From contig JAZNYT010000126.1 in the NCBI GenBank assembly GCA_045594565.1, forward strand, positions 1 through 5,820: a stretch of DNA of 5,820 nucleotides. The letters run 5' to 3'. Made by a program: the position numbers and the translations under genes. The first letter of the stretch is position 1. Each line of letters starts with the position of its first letter. This document shows, piece after piece, positions 1-5,636 of the stretch. Source of the DNA: RGIG6353 sp045594565. Lineage in GTDB: Bacteria; Bacillota; Clostridia; Oscillospirales; SIG627. Under the pieces are notes generated by a model. It saw only the letters and a list, made by a program, of their open reading frames with translations. It was not told where the DNA came from and did not search any database.

Positions 1-909
1 TTCGAGCATATTGGCGGTGTTTCTACGTATTCTATCGTTTACGAGCACATTATTGAAAATGATTTCCTTATGAAGATAAACAGTGATGCATATTTCAACG
101 GATCACTTATCGAGCCTGCCTCCTGCGTTATAAGAGGCTATAAGGCAAGTATGCACCTTGACGAAGATACCCCGAAAATGGGTATCAAGGAAGGCGGAAA
201 GGTAGCTATCCTTGCAGGCTGCGGTCCTATGGGACTGGTAGCTATCGACATCGCCCTCCACGGTAACAGAAAGCCGTCTCAGGTCGTAGTCACTGATATT
301 GACGACGCAAGACTTGCACGTGCAAAGGAGCTGTTCTCACCCGAGAAAGCCAAAGAAGACGGAATTGAGCTAATATTTGTTAACACAACAGACAAGGATG
401 AGCTTGTTGAGATTTCCGGTGGCACAGGCTTTGACGACGTATTTGTTTATGCGCCTGTTTCGGCTGTTGTTGAGCTTGGAGATGCCATTCTCGGCTTCGA
501 CGGATGTCTCAACTTCTTCGCAGGTCCTCTTGATAAGAAGTTCAGCGCTAATTTCAATTTCTATAACGTGCATTATGCACAGCATCACGTTGCAGGTACA
601 AGCGGAAGCACTCCCGATGATATGAGAGATATAGTCGAGCTTATCGGTGAAAAGCGCCTTGACCCCTCGGTTATGATAACACATATCGGAGGAATTGACG
701 CTGCAATCGATACAACCGTCAACCTTCCCAAGATTCCCGGAGGCAAGAAGCTTATCTACACTCACATAGAGCTTCCTCTCACTGCCCTTGCAGATTTCGA
801 GAAGCTTGGTGAGAGCGACGAGCGTTTCAAAAAGCTTGATGAGCTTGTTAAGGCTAACCGTGGACTCTGGTCGTCAGAGGCTGAAAAATACTTACTTGAA
901 AACTTCTAA
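1..909 (+). CDS. Zinc-type medium-chain dehydrogenase, L-sorbose-1-phosphate reductase-like (5' partial)
   Basis: The reading frame is open from base 1 to the TAA at 907-909, giving 302 visible residues; the true start is left of the window and the ATG at 70 is internal. The protein belongs to the zinc-dependent medium-chain alcohol dehydrogenase superfamily, and its body resembles the L-sorbose-1-phosphate reductase branch, which reduces a ketose phosphate to a hexitol phosphate with NAD(P)H in the cytoplasm. Visible signs are an E-P-A-S-C segment at about residues 38-42, a Rossmann nucleotide-binding motif G-C-G-P-M-G at about 73-78 followed by a beta strand ending in V-T-D-I-D-D (about 97-102), and a C-terminal region with H-I-G-G and N-L-P-K-I-P-G-G-K-K-L-I-Y-T-H, typical of this branch. 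The missing N-terminus would carry most catalytic zinc ligands. No hairpin terminator follows the stop. Substrate is inferred from family resemblance; another polyol or sugar-phosphate dehydrogenase is possible. Confidence 0.92.
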   Translation, partial: FEHIGGVSTYSIVYEHIIENDFLMKINSDAYFNGSLIEPASCVIRGYKASMHLDEDTPKMGIKEGGKVAILAGCGPMGLVAIDIALHGNRKPSQVVVTDIDDARLARAKELFSPEKAKEDGIELIFVNTTDKDELVEISGGTGFDDVFVYAPVSAVVELGDAILGFDGCLNFFAGPLDKKFSANFNFYNVHYAQHHVAGTSGSTPDDMRDIVELIGEKRLDPSVMITHIGGIDAAIDTTVNLPKIPGGKKLIYTHIELPLTALADFEKLGESDERFKKLDELVKANRGLWSSEAEKYLLENF

Positions 910-924
910 AAAAAATTAAGAGGA

Positions 925-1033
925 TGCTCTGTGAAGTGAACCCCAAAGTTTAGACAAAATAAAATATTAAATTGAGGGGCAAGTGTTCCCAAGAGTAAAT
1001 TTGAATTTCAATGCCAATGGTTTGCACAGAGCA
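925..1033. mobile_element. Possible insertion-sequence remnant bounded by 9-bp inverted repeats
   Basis: A perfect 9-bp inverted repeat, TGCTCTGTG at 925-933 and CACAGAGCA at 1025-1033, encloses 91 bp with no gene. Just inside the left repeat, positions 932-956 (key part GAACCCCAAAGTTTAGACA) look like the terminal repeat of an IS150-group IS3 element; this resemblance is from memory and unproven. No transposase sequence remains and no target duplication is obvious. A GTG-started 18-codon open frame at 983-1039 preceded by GAGGGG is too short to interpret. It could equally be a small non-autonomous element or a chance repeat. Confidence 0.3.
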
Positions 1034-1042
1034 GAATAAATC

Positions 1043-1071
1043 TTGACATCTTTTTCACTCTCCATTATAAT
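1043..1071 (+). promoter_or_regulatory. Consensus sigma-A promoter for the AraC-family gene
   Basis: TTGACA at 1043-1048 and TATAAT at 1066-1071 are separated by exactly 17 bp, a perfect vegetative promoter. Transcription should begin near 1078, leaving a leader of roughly 75-80 nt before the ATG at 1156. The -10 hexamer is the left arm of a short dyad, TATAAT-GTA-ATTATA (1066-1080), which could be an operator but is so AT-rich that chance is likely. Confidence 0.75.
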
Positions 1072-1096
1072 GTAATTATACTAAAAGTACATCATC

Positions 1097-1133
1097 GTAT
1101 TTCTTGCATTTCTATACAAAAAAACAGAAATAC
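1097..1133 (+). other. Inverted repeat in the leader of the AraC-family gene
   Basis: GTATTTCT at 1097-1104 and AGAAATAC at 1126-1133 are perfect 8-bp inverted repeats around a 21-nt loop, placed between the predicted transcription start and the translation start. A second ATTTCT at 1108-1113 gives the right arm an alternative partner. The stem is AT-rich and weak. It may be a leader hairpin, a regulator-binding site or chance. Confidence 0.25.
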
Positions 1134-1155
1134 TAATGAAAAGTTGTGGTGTTTT

Positions 1156-1977
1156 ATGTTTCCAAAATATGAATTTCGTTCCGCTTCAATAAATATTATG
1201 TCCTTTTCTTCCTTCAAGGGATGCTCTGCCCGTTTTCACAACCACATTGAAATGGGCTTTGTTACAAAGGGAACTCTTCGTGTAAATATTGAAAATAAAT
1301 CCTACATTTTAAATGAAGGAGACCTCTACGTTGCATTCCCGAATATTATACATTCTGTAAACGAAAACGATGCAGATTTTATCGTGGTAATAGCAGACAG
1401 TGCCCTTTTCCCAACCTTTTACGAATCACTTTCAAAAAGCTACCCACCCTACCCTATAGTAAGAAAAGAGAGCTTGCCCGAAAGTGTTTTCTGTGTCGCC
1501 AAAAGACTTCTTGAGCTTTCGAACAGAAAGACCGTAAGCAATCACGAATCGCTGGCAACCAACTACGTCAATGCAATTCTCGGTGAAATTTTTATCACGC
1601 TTGAATGTGTAAAAAGAAATGCCGACACCTCGCTTATTCAAAAGCTTATGCTTTATCTTCTCAATAACTACACCGATGACATAACTCTTGAAAGCGTTGC
1701 AAAGACACTGGGCTACAGTAAATGGTACGTTTCAAAGGTTATTTCAAGCACCTTCGGCTTTAACTTCAGAACGCTGGTGAATTCTTACCGAATAGGTCTT
1801 GCCGAAAATCTGCTGCTGACCTCGCAAAAAAGTATCGCGAGCATTGCTTTTGAATGCGGATTTAAAAATCAAAGCTCCTTTAACAGAGTTTTTGTGGAAT
1901 CCACGGAAATGACTCCCTCGGAATTCCGCCAAAGAGGCGGTACTCCCTTAAAAAAGCCCGAAATAGTATACACATAA
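1156..1977 (+). CDS. AraC-family transcriptional regulator with N-terminal cupin domain
   Basis: This 273-residue cytoplasmic DNA-binding protein has the normal length and layout for an AraC/XylS-family regulator. Residues about 25-75 form the ligand-binding cupin half, with the F-H-N-H-I-E entry motif (27-32) and a G-D-L-Y-V-A-F-P-N-I-I-H segment (55-66). The C-terminal 100 residues hold two helix-turn-helix units, about 176-197 (I-T-L-E-S-V-A-K-T-L-G-Y) and 226-247 (S-I-A-S-I-A-F-E-C-G-F), ending with the family signature T-P-S-E-F-R. I chose the ATG at 1156 because GGTG lies 4 bases upstream and the protein starts like its relatives; an in-frame TTG at 1144 would add four residues but has no ribosome site. 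It has its own consensus promoter and a terminator overlapping its stop. Members usually respond to a small molecule, often a sugar; the ligand and targets cannot be told, though the dehydrogenase upstream on the same strand is a candidate. Confidence 0.92.
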   Translation: MFPKYEFRSASINIMSFSSFKGCSARFHNHIEMGFVTKGTLRVNIENKSYILNEGDLYVAFPNIIHSVNENDADFIVVIADSALFPTFYESLSKSYPPYPIVRKESLPESVFCVAKRLLELSNRKTVSNHESLATNYVNAILGEIFITLECVKRNADTSLIQKLMLYLLNNYTDDITLESVAKTLGYSKWYVSKVISSTFGFNFRTLVNSYRIGLAENLLLTSQKSIASIAFECGFKNQSSFNRVFVESTEMTPSEFRQRGGTPLKKPEIVYT

Positions 1978-2013
1978 AAAAGCACAATGCAATTTGCATT
2001 GTGCTTTGCTTTT
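1976..2013. terminator. Bidirectional intrinsic terminator between convergent genes
   Basis: AGCACAATGCAA (1981-1992) and TTGCATTGTGCT (1994-2005) form a perfect inverted repeat around one central base; as RNA this gives a 10-bp stem with a 5-nt loop. An A-run on the left (1976-1981) provides the U-tract for minus-strand transcripts of the cysK operon, and TTTGCTTTT on the right (2005-2013) serves the AraC-family gene. It lies between stop codons only 34 bp apart and overlaps both by a base or two. Confidence 0.88.
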
Positions 2014-2941
2014 AGTCTTCAAAAAGAGGTGTGGAAAAATATCTCTCCGCCGTATCGGGAAGTACTGTTACAACAGTCTTGCCACGTCCAAGCTTACGTG
2101 CAAGCTTTATTGCCGCCGCCACGTTGGTACCGCCGGAGATACCGCACATAATTCCCTCTTCAGAGGCAAGTCTCTTTGCGGTGTCTATAGCTTCGTCGTC
2201 CTTGACGATACAAATATCACTGTATATATCACAGTTGAGTATATCCGGAATAAGACCGTCGCCGATACCCATCTGAACGTGAGTGCCTATAGAGCCTCCC
2301 GACAGAATAGCCGCGTGCTCAGGCTCAACCGCCCATATTTCAATATCGGGATTATACTTTTTAAGTGTCTCACCGATACCCGTAATAGTACCGCCTGTAC
2401 CTATTCCCGAGCAAAAGCCGTGAATGGGGCCGTTTACCGCATCTATTATCTCCATCGCGGTAACCTCTCTCTGAATGCTGGGGTTTGCGGGGTTTTCAAA
2501 CTGCTGAGGAACGAAAACGTTTTCGTCCTCTTCCTTCATACGAAGCGCGGTGTTAAGACATTCTTCTATGCACTCGCCGATATTTCCCGCATCGTGGACG
2601 AGAATAACCTCCGCACCGTAGTGGCATACAAGCTTACGTCTTTCCTCGCTTACCGAGTCGGGCATAATTATCTTCGTTTTATAGCCTCTTACAGCGCCGA
2701 CAAGTGCAAGACCGATGCCTTGGTTTCCGCTTGTAGGCTCAACTATTATAGTATCTTTATTTATAACGCCTCGTCTTTCGGCGTCAAGTATCATATTGTA
2801 TGCAGTTCTTGTCTTTATGGAGCCGCCAACGTTAAGTCCTTCAAATTTCACAAGGATATCGGCAGAGCCCTCTTCTGCCATTCGTGAGAGCTTTATGATG
2901 GGAGTATTTCCCATAGCCTCAAGTATATTGTTATAAATCAT
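2012..2941 (-). CDS. cysK: Cysteine synthase family PLP-dependent enzyme (O-acetylserine sulfhydrylase-like)
   Basis: The 309-residue length and end-to-end sequence match the CysK/CysM group of fold-type II PLP enzymes, which replace the acetate of O-acetylserine with sulfide to make cysteine in the cytoplasm. The PLP-binding lysine is K43 in N-V-G-G-S-I-K-T-R (37-45); the substrate loop is T-S-G-N-Q-G (70-75); the phosphate-binding glycine loop is G-T-G-G-T (181-185); the C-terminal PLP-ring contact region is G-I-S-G-G-T (267-272). These differ from the textbook forms (N-P-G-G-S-V-K-D-R, T-S-G-N-T-G, G-I-S-S-G-A), so the exact beta-replacement reaction is less certain than the family. The ATG overlaps the stop of the transporter upstream as ATGA (2938-2941), and GGAGG sits 4 bases before it, so the two are translationally coupled in one operon. 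The gene ends at the palindromic terminator. No T-box or other leader of its own is seen. Confidence 0.88.
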   Translation of the reverse strand: MIYNNILEAMGNTPIIKLSRMAEEGSADILVKFEGLNVGGSIKTRTAYNMILDAERRGVINKDTIIVEPTSGNQGIGLALVGAVRGYKTKIIMPDSVSEERRKLVCHYGAEVILVHDAGNIGECIEECLNTALRMKEEDENVFVPQQFENPANPSIQREVTAMEIIDAVNGPIHGFCSGIGTGGTITGIGETLKKYNPDIEIWAVEPEHAAILSGGSIGTHVQMGIGDGLIPDILNCDIYSDICIVKDDEAIDTAKRLASEEGIMCGISGGTNVAAAIKLARKLGRGKTVVTVLPDTAERYFSTPLFED

Positions 2942-3852
2942 ACTGCCTCCGATTTAGATCTGTTTTTAAGTGATAAATAAATCGCCGTGGCAACACCTAT
3001 TACCATAAGTCCCGCCCATACGAGAATGAGGTTGCCCCAACCGATAGCGGAAACGGAATTCGCAAAGAGTGTTGAGGAGATACCTGCCGCCATATAGCTG
3101 ACGAAGTCAAGAAATCCTGTTGCTCCCGACACAACGCCAGTATCCTTAAGAGAGTTACAGTAAACGCTCCAGAGAATAGTGGTAGCGCAATTGGACGCGA
3201 ATATTCCAAGTATCATAAGTACAACGTTTACAATGGGAACACTCAAGAAATACATTCCCGCAAAAGCCGCGGCACTGACCGAAAACATCAGGAGCAGTGA
3301 CTTGGACATACTTCTACCGAAGCGCTCGTAAATAATTATTGCAACGAAGCTGCTGGCGCATATAACGAGGGTAGATGCAGAATACACCGATGTAGATACC
3401 TTTTCGGTGAAGCCGAGGTACTGGTTGAAATAAGTGGGCATCCAGAATATAACTGTTGTTCTTATTACACCTGTGATTATTGAAACGATAACAAAAGCTA
3501 TAATATCGCGCTTTATGAGCTCTTTTATGGCGCCTTCTCTCTTTTCACCCTTCTTCTTGTCGTATTTTCCGTATACTATGATTTTCTTCTTTTCCAGCAC
3601 AAGGAAGGACAGGAAAACAACCACGCCCATTATCCAAAGGGCGACACTGCTGAAGGTGAATACACTCTGCCATACCATAACAGAAGCAAGAACACCTGCA
3701 AGGGGTGAACCGAAAAAGGACGCAAAGGTATATCCGAGAGAGCATCTCACCGCGTGTATAGGCTCTGTGTTTTCTGCTACTACCTTTGTCATGGGGGCAT
3801 ATATCATAGAAAGAGAGAAGCCCACAAGACCGTAAACGAGAGTAATAGACAT
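2938..3852 (-). CDS. Major facilitator transporter, C-terminal fragment (TM4-12) of a frameshifted gene
   Basis: This 304-codon frame is the larger part of a major facilitator superfamily transporter. It starts within what should be TM4 (L-V-Y-G-L-V-G-F-S-L-S-M-I-Y-A-P-M) and contains nine hydrophobic spans, with the usual long basic central loop after TM6 (about residues 88-115, K-K-K and K-K-K-G-E-K-R). The first three spans are in the frame ending at 3854, so together they make the standard 12 TM segments. Its best resemblance is to the organophosphate:phosphate antiporter group (GlpT/UhpT-like); the substrate is unknown. The ATG at 3850-3852 is probably a former internal methionine, but AAAGGG lies 4 bases before it and the upstream stop (TGA) ends 1 base before it, so reinitiation could make this half as a separate polypeptide. 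It overlaps the cysK start by 4 bases. Whether the locus is dead, split or a sequencing error is unresolved. Confidence 0.8.
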   Translation of the reverse strand: MSITLVYGLVGFSLSMIYAPMTKVVAENTEPIHAVRCSLGYTFASFFGSPLAGVLASVMVWQSVFTFSSVALWIMGVVVFLSFLVLEKKKIIVYGKYDKKKGEKREGAIKELIKRDIIAFVIVSIITGVIRTTVIFWMPTYFNQYLGFTEKVSTSVYSASTLVICASSFVAIIIYERFGRSMSKSLLLMFSVSAAAFAGMYFLSVPIVNVVLMILGIFASNCATTILWSVYCNSLKDTGVVSGATGFLDFVSYMAAGISSTLFANSVSAIGWGNLILVWAGLMVIGVATAIYLSLKNRSKSEAV

Positions 3853-3853
3853 A

Positions 3854-4153
3854 TCACCCTTTATGTAAAGGGAAAAGGAAATTGAAGATACCTGCGAAGA
3901 TGAGTCCGAAGGAAATCATATTACGGGCATTTATTCTCTGACCGATAAGTCCGTTTATAAGCTGACCTACCGCATAGAAATAGAAGTACACAGATGAAAG
4001 GGTACCTATAAAGGTTTCGGTATAAAGTCCGCTGTTTATCATCTGCGGTGTTACGGCACCCAGAATATTTCGTGCTATATAAACCGCAAGATACGCCACA
4101 GAGCAAAGAGTGCCAAGAATAAATGCGTTTCTCACGTTTTCTTTTTTAAACAA
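3854..4153 (-). CDS. Major facilitator transporter, N-terminal fragment (TM1-3) of a frameshifted gene
   Basis: These 99 residues hold the first three membrane spans (about 10-32, 47-70 and 77-94) of the transporter completed by the frame at 2938-3852. The segment between TM2 and TM3, Q-L-I-N-G-L-I-G-Q-R-I-N-A-R, is the conserved MFS loop in the form found in organophosphate antiporters (G-x-I-N-G-x-x-x-D-R-x-N-x-R), with Q in place of the usual D. The frame then runs off family similarity after F-N-F-L-F-P and stops at the TGA 3854-3856. I chose the TTG at 4151-4153 because GAAGG (4161-4165) lies 7 bases upstream; a TTG at 4169-4171 would add six residues but has no ribosome site and would lie only about 11 nt from the predicted transcription start. 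On its own three spans cannot make a transporter. The gene is served by the promoter at 4189-4217. Confidence 0.75.
   Translation of the reverse strand: MFKKENVRNAFILGTLCSVAYLAVYIARNILGAVTPQMINSGLYTETFIGTLSSVYFYFYAVGQLINGLIGQRINARNMISFGLIFAGIFNFLFPLHKG
3857..3881 (-). other. Frameshift site in the transporter gene
   Basis: On the minus strand this stretch is made of short homopolymer runs (TTT, TTTT, CCC, TTT) at 3867-3881. Removing any one base here joins the two transporter frames: dropping one C gives F-N-F-L-F-L-Y-I-K-G-D-M-S-I-T-L-V-Y-G, with the TM3-TM4 spacing expected for GlpT-like proteins to within a residue. The indel is therefore one extra base (or two lost). Just downstream, AAAGGG and the TGAT-ATG junction (3850-3862) offer a possible restart. 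Confidence 0.75.
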
Positions 4154-4160
4154 GATTTTA

Positions 4161-4165
4161 CCTTC
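4161..4165 (-). promoter_or_regulatory. Ribosome binding site deciding a TTG start
   Basis: GAAGG on the minus strand is 7 bases before the TTG at 4151-4153 and inside the longer alternative frame starting at 4171. It is the only SD-like sequence near the start of the transporter gene. Confidence 0.55.
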
Positions 4166-4188
4166 TTTCAAGCTATACTAACTTATCA

Positions 4189-4217
4189 ATGATACAACTT
4201 TAAAGGCGTTTTGTCAA
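4189..4217 (-). promoter_or_regulatory. Promoter of the transporter-cysK operon
   Basis: On the minus strand, TTGACA (4212-4217) and TATCAT (4189-4194) are separated by 17 bp. Transcription should start near 4182, about 29 nt before the TTG start. The -10 box is part of an 11-bp perfect palindrome, TATCA-T-TGATA (4184-4194), which may be an operator. No terminator hairpin is seen between the phosphatase stop at 4235 and this promoter, so read-through from the phosphatase gene is also possible. Confidence 0.7.
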
Positions 4218-4234
4218 CAAATTCAGTCAATTTT

Positions 4235-5518
4235 CTAGTCGCAAATTTCCTTTATTTTATAATAAATATCGGTATTGTCAAAAAAGCCCGTAAATTTTTC
4301 TTCACCTACGCCCTTTGCCCATATTCCTACGGGAGATGCGGTATGATAAAACGTAGTAAAGCTGACGCCTGCACGGCTCGCAACAATTTTCGCCATCGCA
4401 ACCGCAAGAGGATTCTTATCGGAAAAATCCAACCAGTCACGTGTAGTATATGCGACGCTTCCCTTTACTGTTAAATCATAGGCGTAAAAAAGCGTTTTCT
4501 TTTCGTATTCCGTCATATCGGTGAGTCCGAAGAGCTCTTCTGCATCCGAGAGCACCTTTTCAAAGGGTGTGCCATTTGAGATATATTCGGGAACGTACTT
4601 TTCGGCATAAAGCTGACAGGAGATTTTTTGCTTTTTGAGCACTTCAGGGTAGATATCGTATTCGGTTGCGGTATATCCGAGAGAAAGACCTCCCGTTTCG
4701 TGATCTGCAGTAACTATAATAAGAGTGTCCTCAGGGTGTGTCTTATAAAATCCGAGAGCTACGTCAACCGCATCAGAAAAGGCTTTTGCCTCACGAAGCG
4801 CTGTAGCGGCATCGTTCATATGGCAGGCTGAATCTATTCTTCCTCCCTCGCACATAATGAAGAATCCCTCTTCTCCATCAAACGTCAAAATCGTCTCGTA
4901 AAGATAATCTGCAAGAGAACGCTCCCCTTTACTGCGGTCTATTTCGTAGGGAAGGTATTCCTTGCCATTTGTCATAATGCGTCCATTTGCAAGGTCATAA
5001 AGATTCCCTTTGTCCCCTTCGGGCGAAAGGAAGCCTGCACCTGCAAATAAATCTACCTTTGAGGAAATGAAATCAAGTCCTATTTCATAGTAGTTGTATC
5101 TCGACTTATTGTGAGCGTAAAAGGCGGCAGGAGTAGCGTGATTCACTGCCTGTGACGACACAAGCCCCACCTTCATATCCTTACTTTTGAAAAAGTCGGT
5201 AAGGCTATGCAGACTTTTGCCGTTTTTGTTGACACCCACCATACCCTTTTCGGTCTTCTTACCTGTGGCAAAGGCAGTAGCGGCAGAGGCGGAGTCGGTA
5301 ATTTCTGACGAGGCATTATGAGTCGTAACGTTGCCGAAGCTTTCAAATTTCGAAAAAGCAATATCCTCGCCTGCATATTCCGCAAGTGTCACCGCATTCA
5401 TACCCATACCGTCTCCTACGAACAAAAAGACGTATTTGGGGCTGTCCGACGTGCTTTTTGAGCAGGATGCCAAAAAAAGCACGAAAACAAATAATACTAA
5501 AGATAAAAGCTTTTTCAA
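4235..5518 (-). CDS. Alkaline phosphatase, lipoprotein of the PhoA superfamily
   Basis: The 427-residue protein hydrolyses phosphate monoesters outside the membrane. The N-terminus is a lipoprotein signal (K-K, hydrophobic core, lipobox L-A-S-C with lipid-bearing C19). Active-site residues are all visible: metal ligand D36 in V-G-D-G-M-G; nucleophile S76 in T-D-S-A-S-A-A-T-A; H127 and T129 in H-A-T-P-A-A; the phosphate-binding arginine R140; E224, D229 and H233 in E-G-G-R-I-D-S-A-C-H; D272-H273 in T-A-D-H-E-T-G-G; and H392 near the C-terminus. Relative to the E. coli enzyme, H127 replaces D153 and S230 replaces K328, which is common outside enterobacteria. The protein is somewhat shorter than E. 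coli PhoA (471). The start is TTG (5516-5518), supported by GAGGTG at 5525-5530 and by the signal peptide beginning exactly there. It has its own promoter and is divergent from the nucleobase permease; no Pho box is recognisable. Natural substrate unknown. Confidence 0.95.
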   Translation of the reverse strand: MKKLLSLVLFVFVLFLASCSKSTSDSPKYVFLFVGDGMGMNAVTLAEYAGEDIAFSKFESFGNVTTHNASSEITDSASAATAFATGKKTEKGMVGVNKNGKSLHSLTDFFKSKDMKVGLVSSQAVNHATPAAFYAHNKSRYNYYEIGLDFISSKVDLFAGAGFLSPEGDKGNLYDLANGRIMTNGKEYLPYEIDRSKGERSLADYLYETILTFDGEEGFFIMCEGGRIDSACHMNDAATALREAKAFSDAVDVALGFYKTHPEDTLIIVTADHETGGLSLGYTATEYDIYPEVLKKQKISCQLYAEKYVPEYISNGTPFEKVLSDAEELFGLTDMTEYEKKTLFYAYDLTVKGSVAYTTRDWLDFSDKNPLAVAMAKIVASRAGVSFTTFYHTASPVGIWAKGVGEEKFTGFFDNTDIYYKIKEICD

Positions 5519-5524
5519 AATTTA

Positions 5525-5530
5525 CACCTC
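5525..5530 (-). promoter_or_regulatory. Ribosome binding site deciding the TTG start of the phosphatase
   Basis: GAGGTG on the minus strand precedes the TTG at 5516-5518, with 8 bases between GAGG and the start codon. No ATG is available nearby and the lipoprotein signal begins at this TTG, so the non-standard start is well supported. Confidence 0.8.
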
Positions 5531-5542
5531 ACTATCCTATAA

Positions 5543-5571
5543 ATTTTATCATAAAAATTTTTTCTTTGCAA
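5543..5571 (-). promoter_or_regulatory. Promoter of the alkaline phosphatase gene
   Basis: On the minus strand, TTGCAA (5566-5571) and TAAAAT (5543-5548) lie 17 bp apart, with A/T tracts between. The predicted start near 5536 leaves a leader of about 18 nt, just enough for the ribosome site. An overlapping TATGAT could be an alternative -10. Confidence 0.55.
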
Positions 5572-5577
5572 TATAAT

Positions 5578-5595
5578 TCGAAAGATTTTTTTCGA
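5578..5595. promoter_or_regulatory. Candidate operator between the divergent promoters
   Basis: TCGAAA (5578-5583) and TTTCGA (5590-5595) form a perfect 6-6-6 inverted repeat. It lies exactly 6 bp from the -35 box of the phosphatase promoter on the left and 6 bp from the -35 box of the permease promoter on the right. A dimeric regulator could act on both genes from here. No known operator consensus is recognised. Confidence 0.4.
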
Positions 5596-5601
5596 CTTCT
5601 A

Positions 5602-5630
5602 TTGACAAAGTTCCTCTCCTATTATATAAT
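5602..5630 (+). promoter_or_regulatory. Consensus sigma-A promoter for the nucleobase permease gene
   Basis: TTGACA (5602-5607), 17 bp, TATAAT (5625-5630): a perfect vegetative promoter. Transcription should begin near 5636-5638, so the leader RNA is about 120 nt long and its first paired segment starts at the very 5' end. Confidence 0.85.
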
Positions 5631-5636
5631 TAAACG

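Noticed and set aside
1136..1192. ATG-started 18-codon frame overlapping the start of the AraC-family gene
   Set aside because: No ribosome site and out of frame with the regulator; short enough to be chance.
1994..2887. Long open frame (nearly 300 codons) on the plus strand opposite the cysteine synthase gene
   Set aside because: It lies wholly within a clear CysK-family gene on the other strand, begins inside the terminator with a non-ATG codon, has no ribosome site, and its translation resembles no protein family.
4211..4240. Terminator after the phosphatase gene
   Set aside because: The short repeated GACT and TTGAC sequences are direct, not inverted, repeats; no stem followed by a T-run is present.
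5519..5600. Pho box upstream of the alkaline phosphatase
   Set aside because: No array of TTAACA-like direct repeats or other recognised PhoB/PhoP sites could be seen in either direction.
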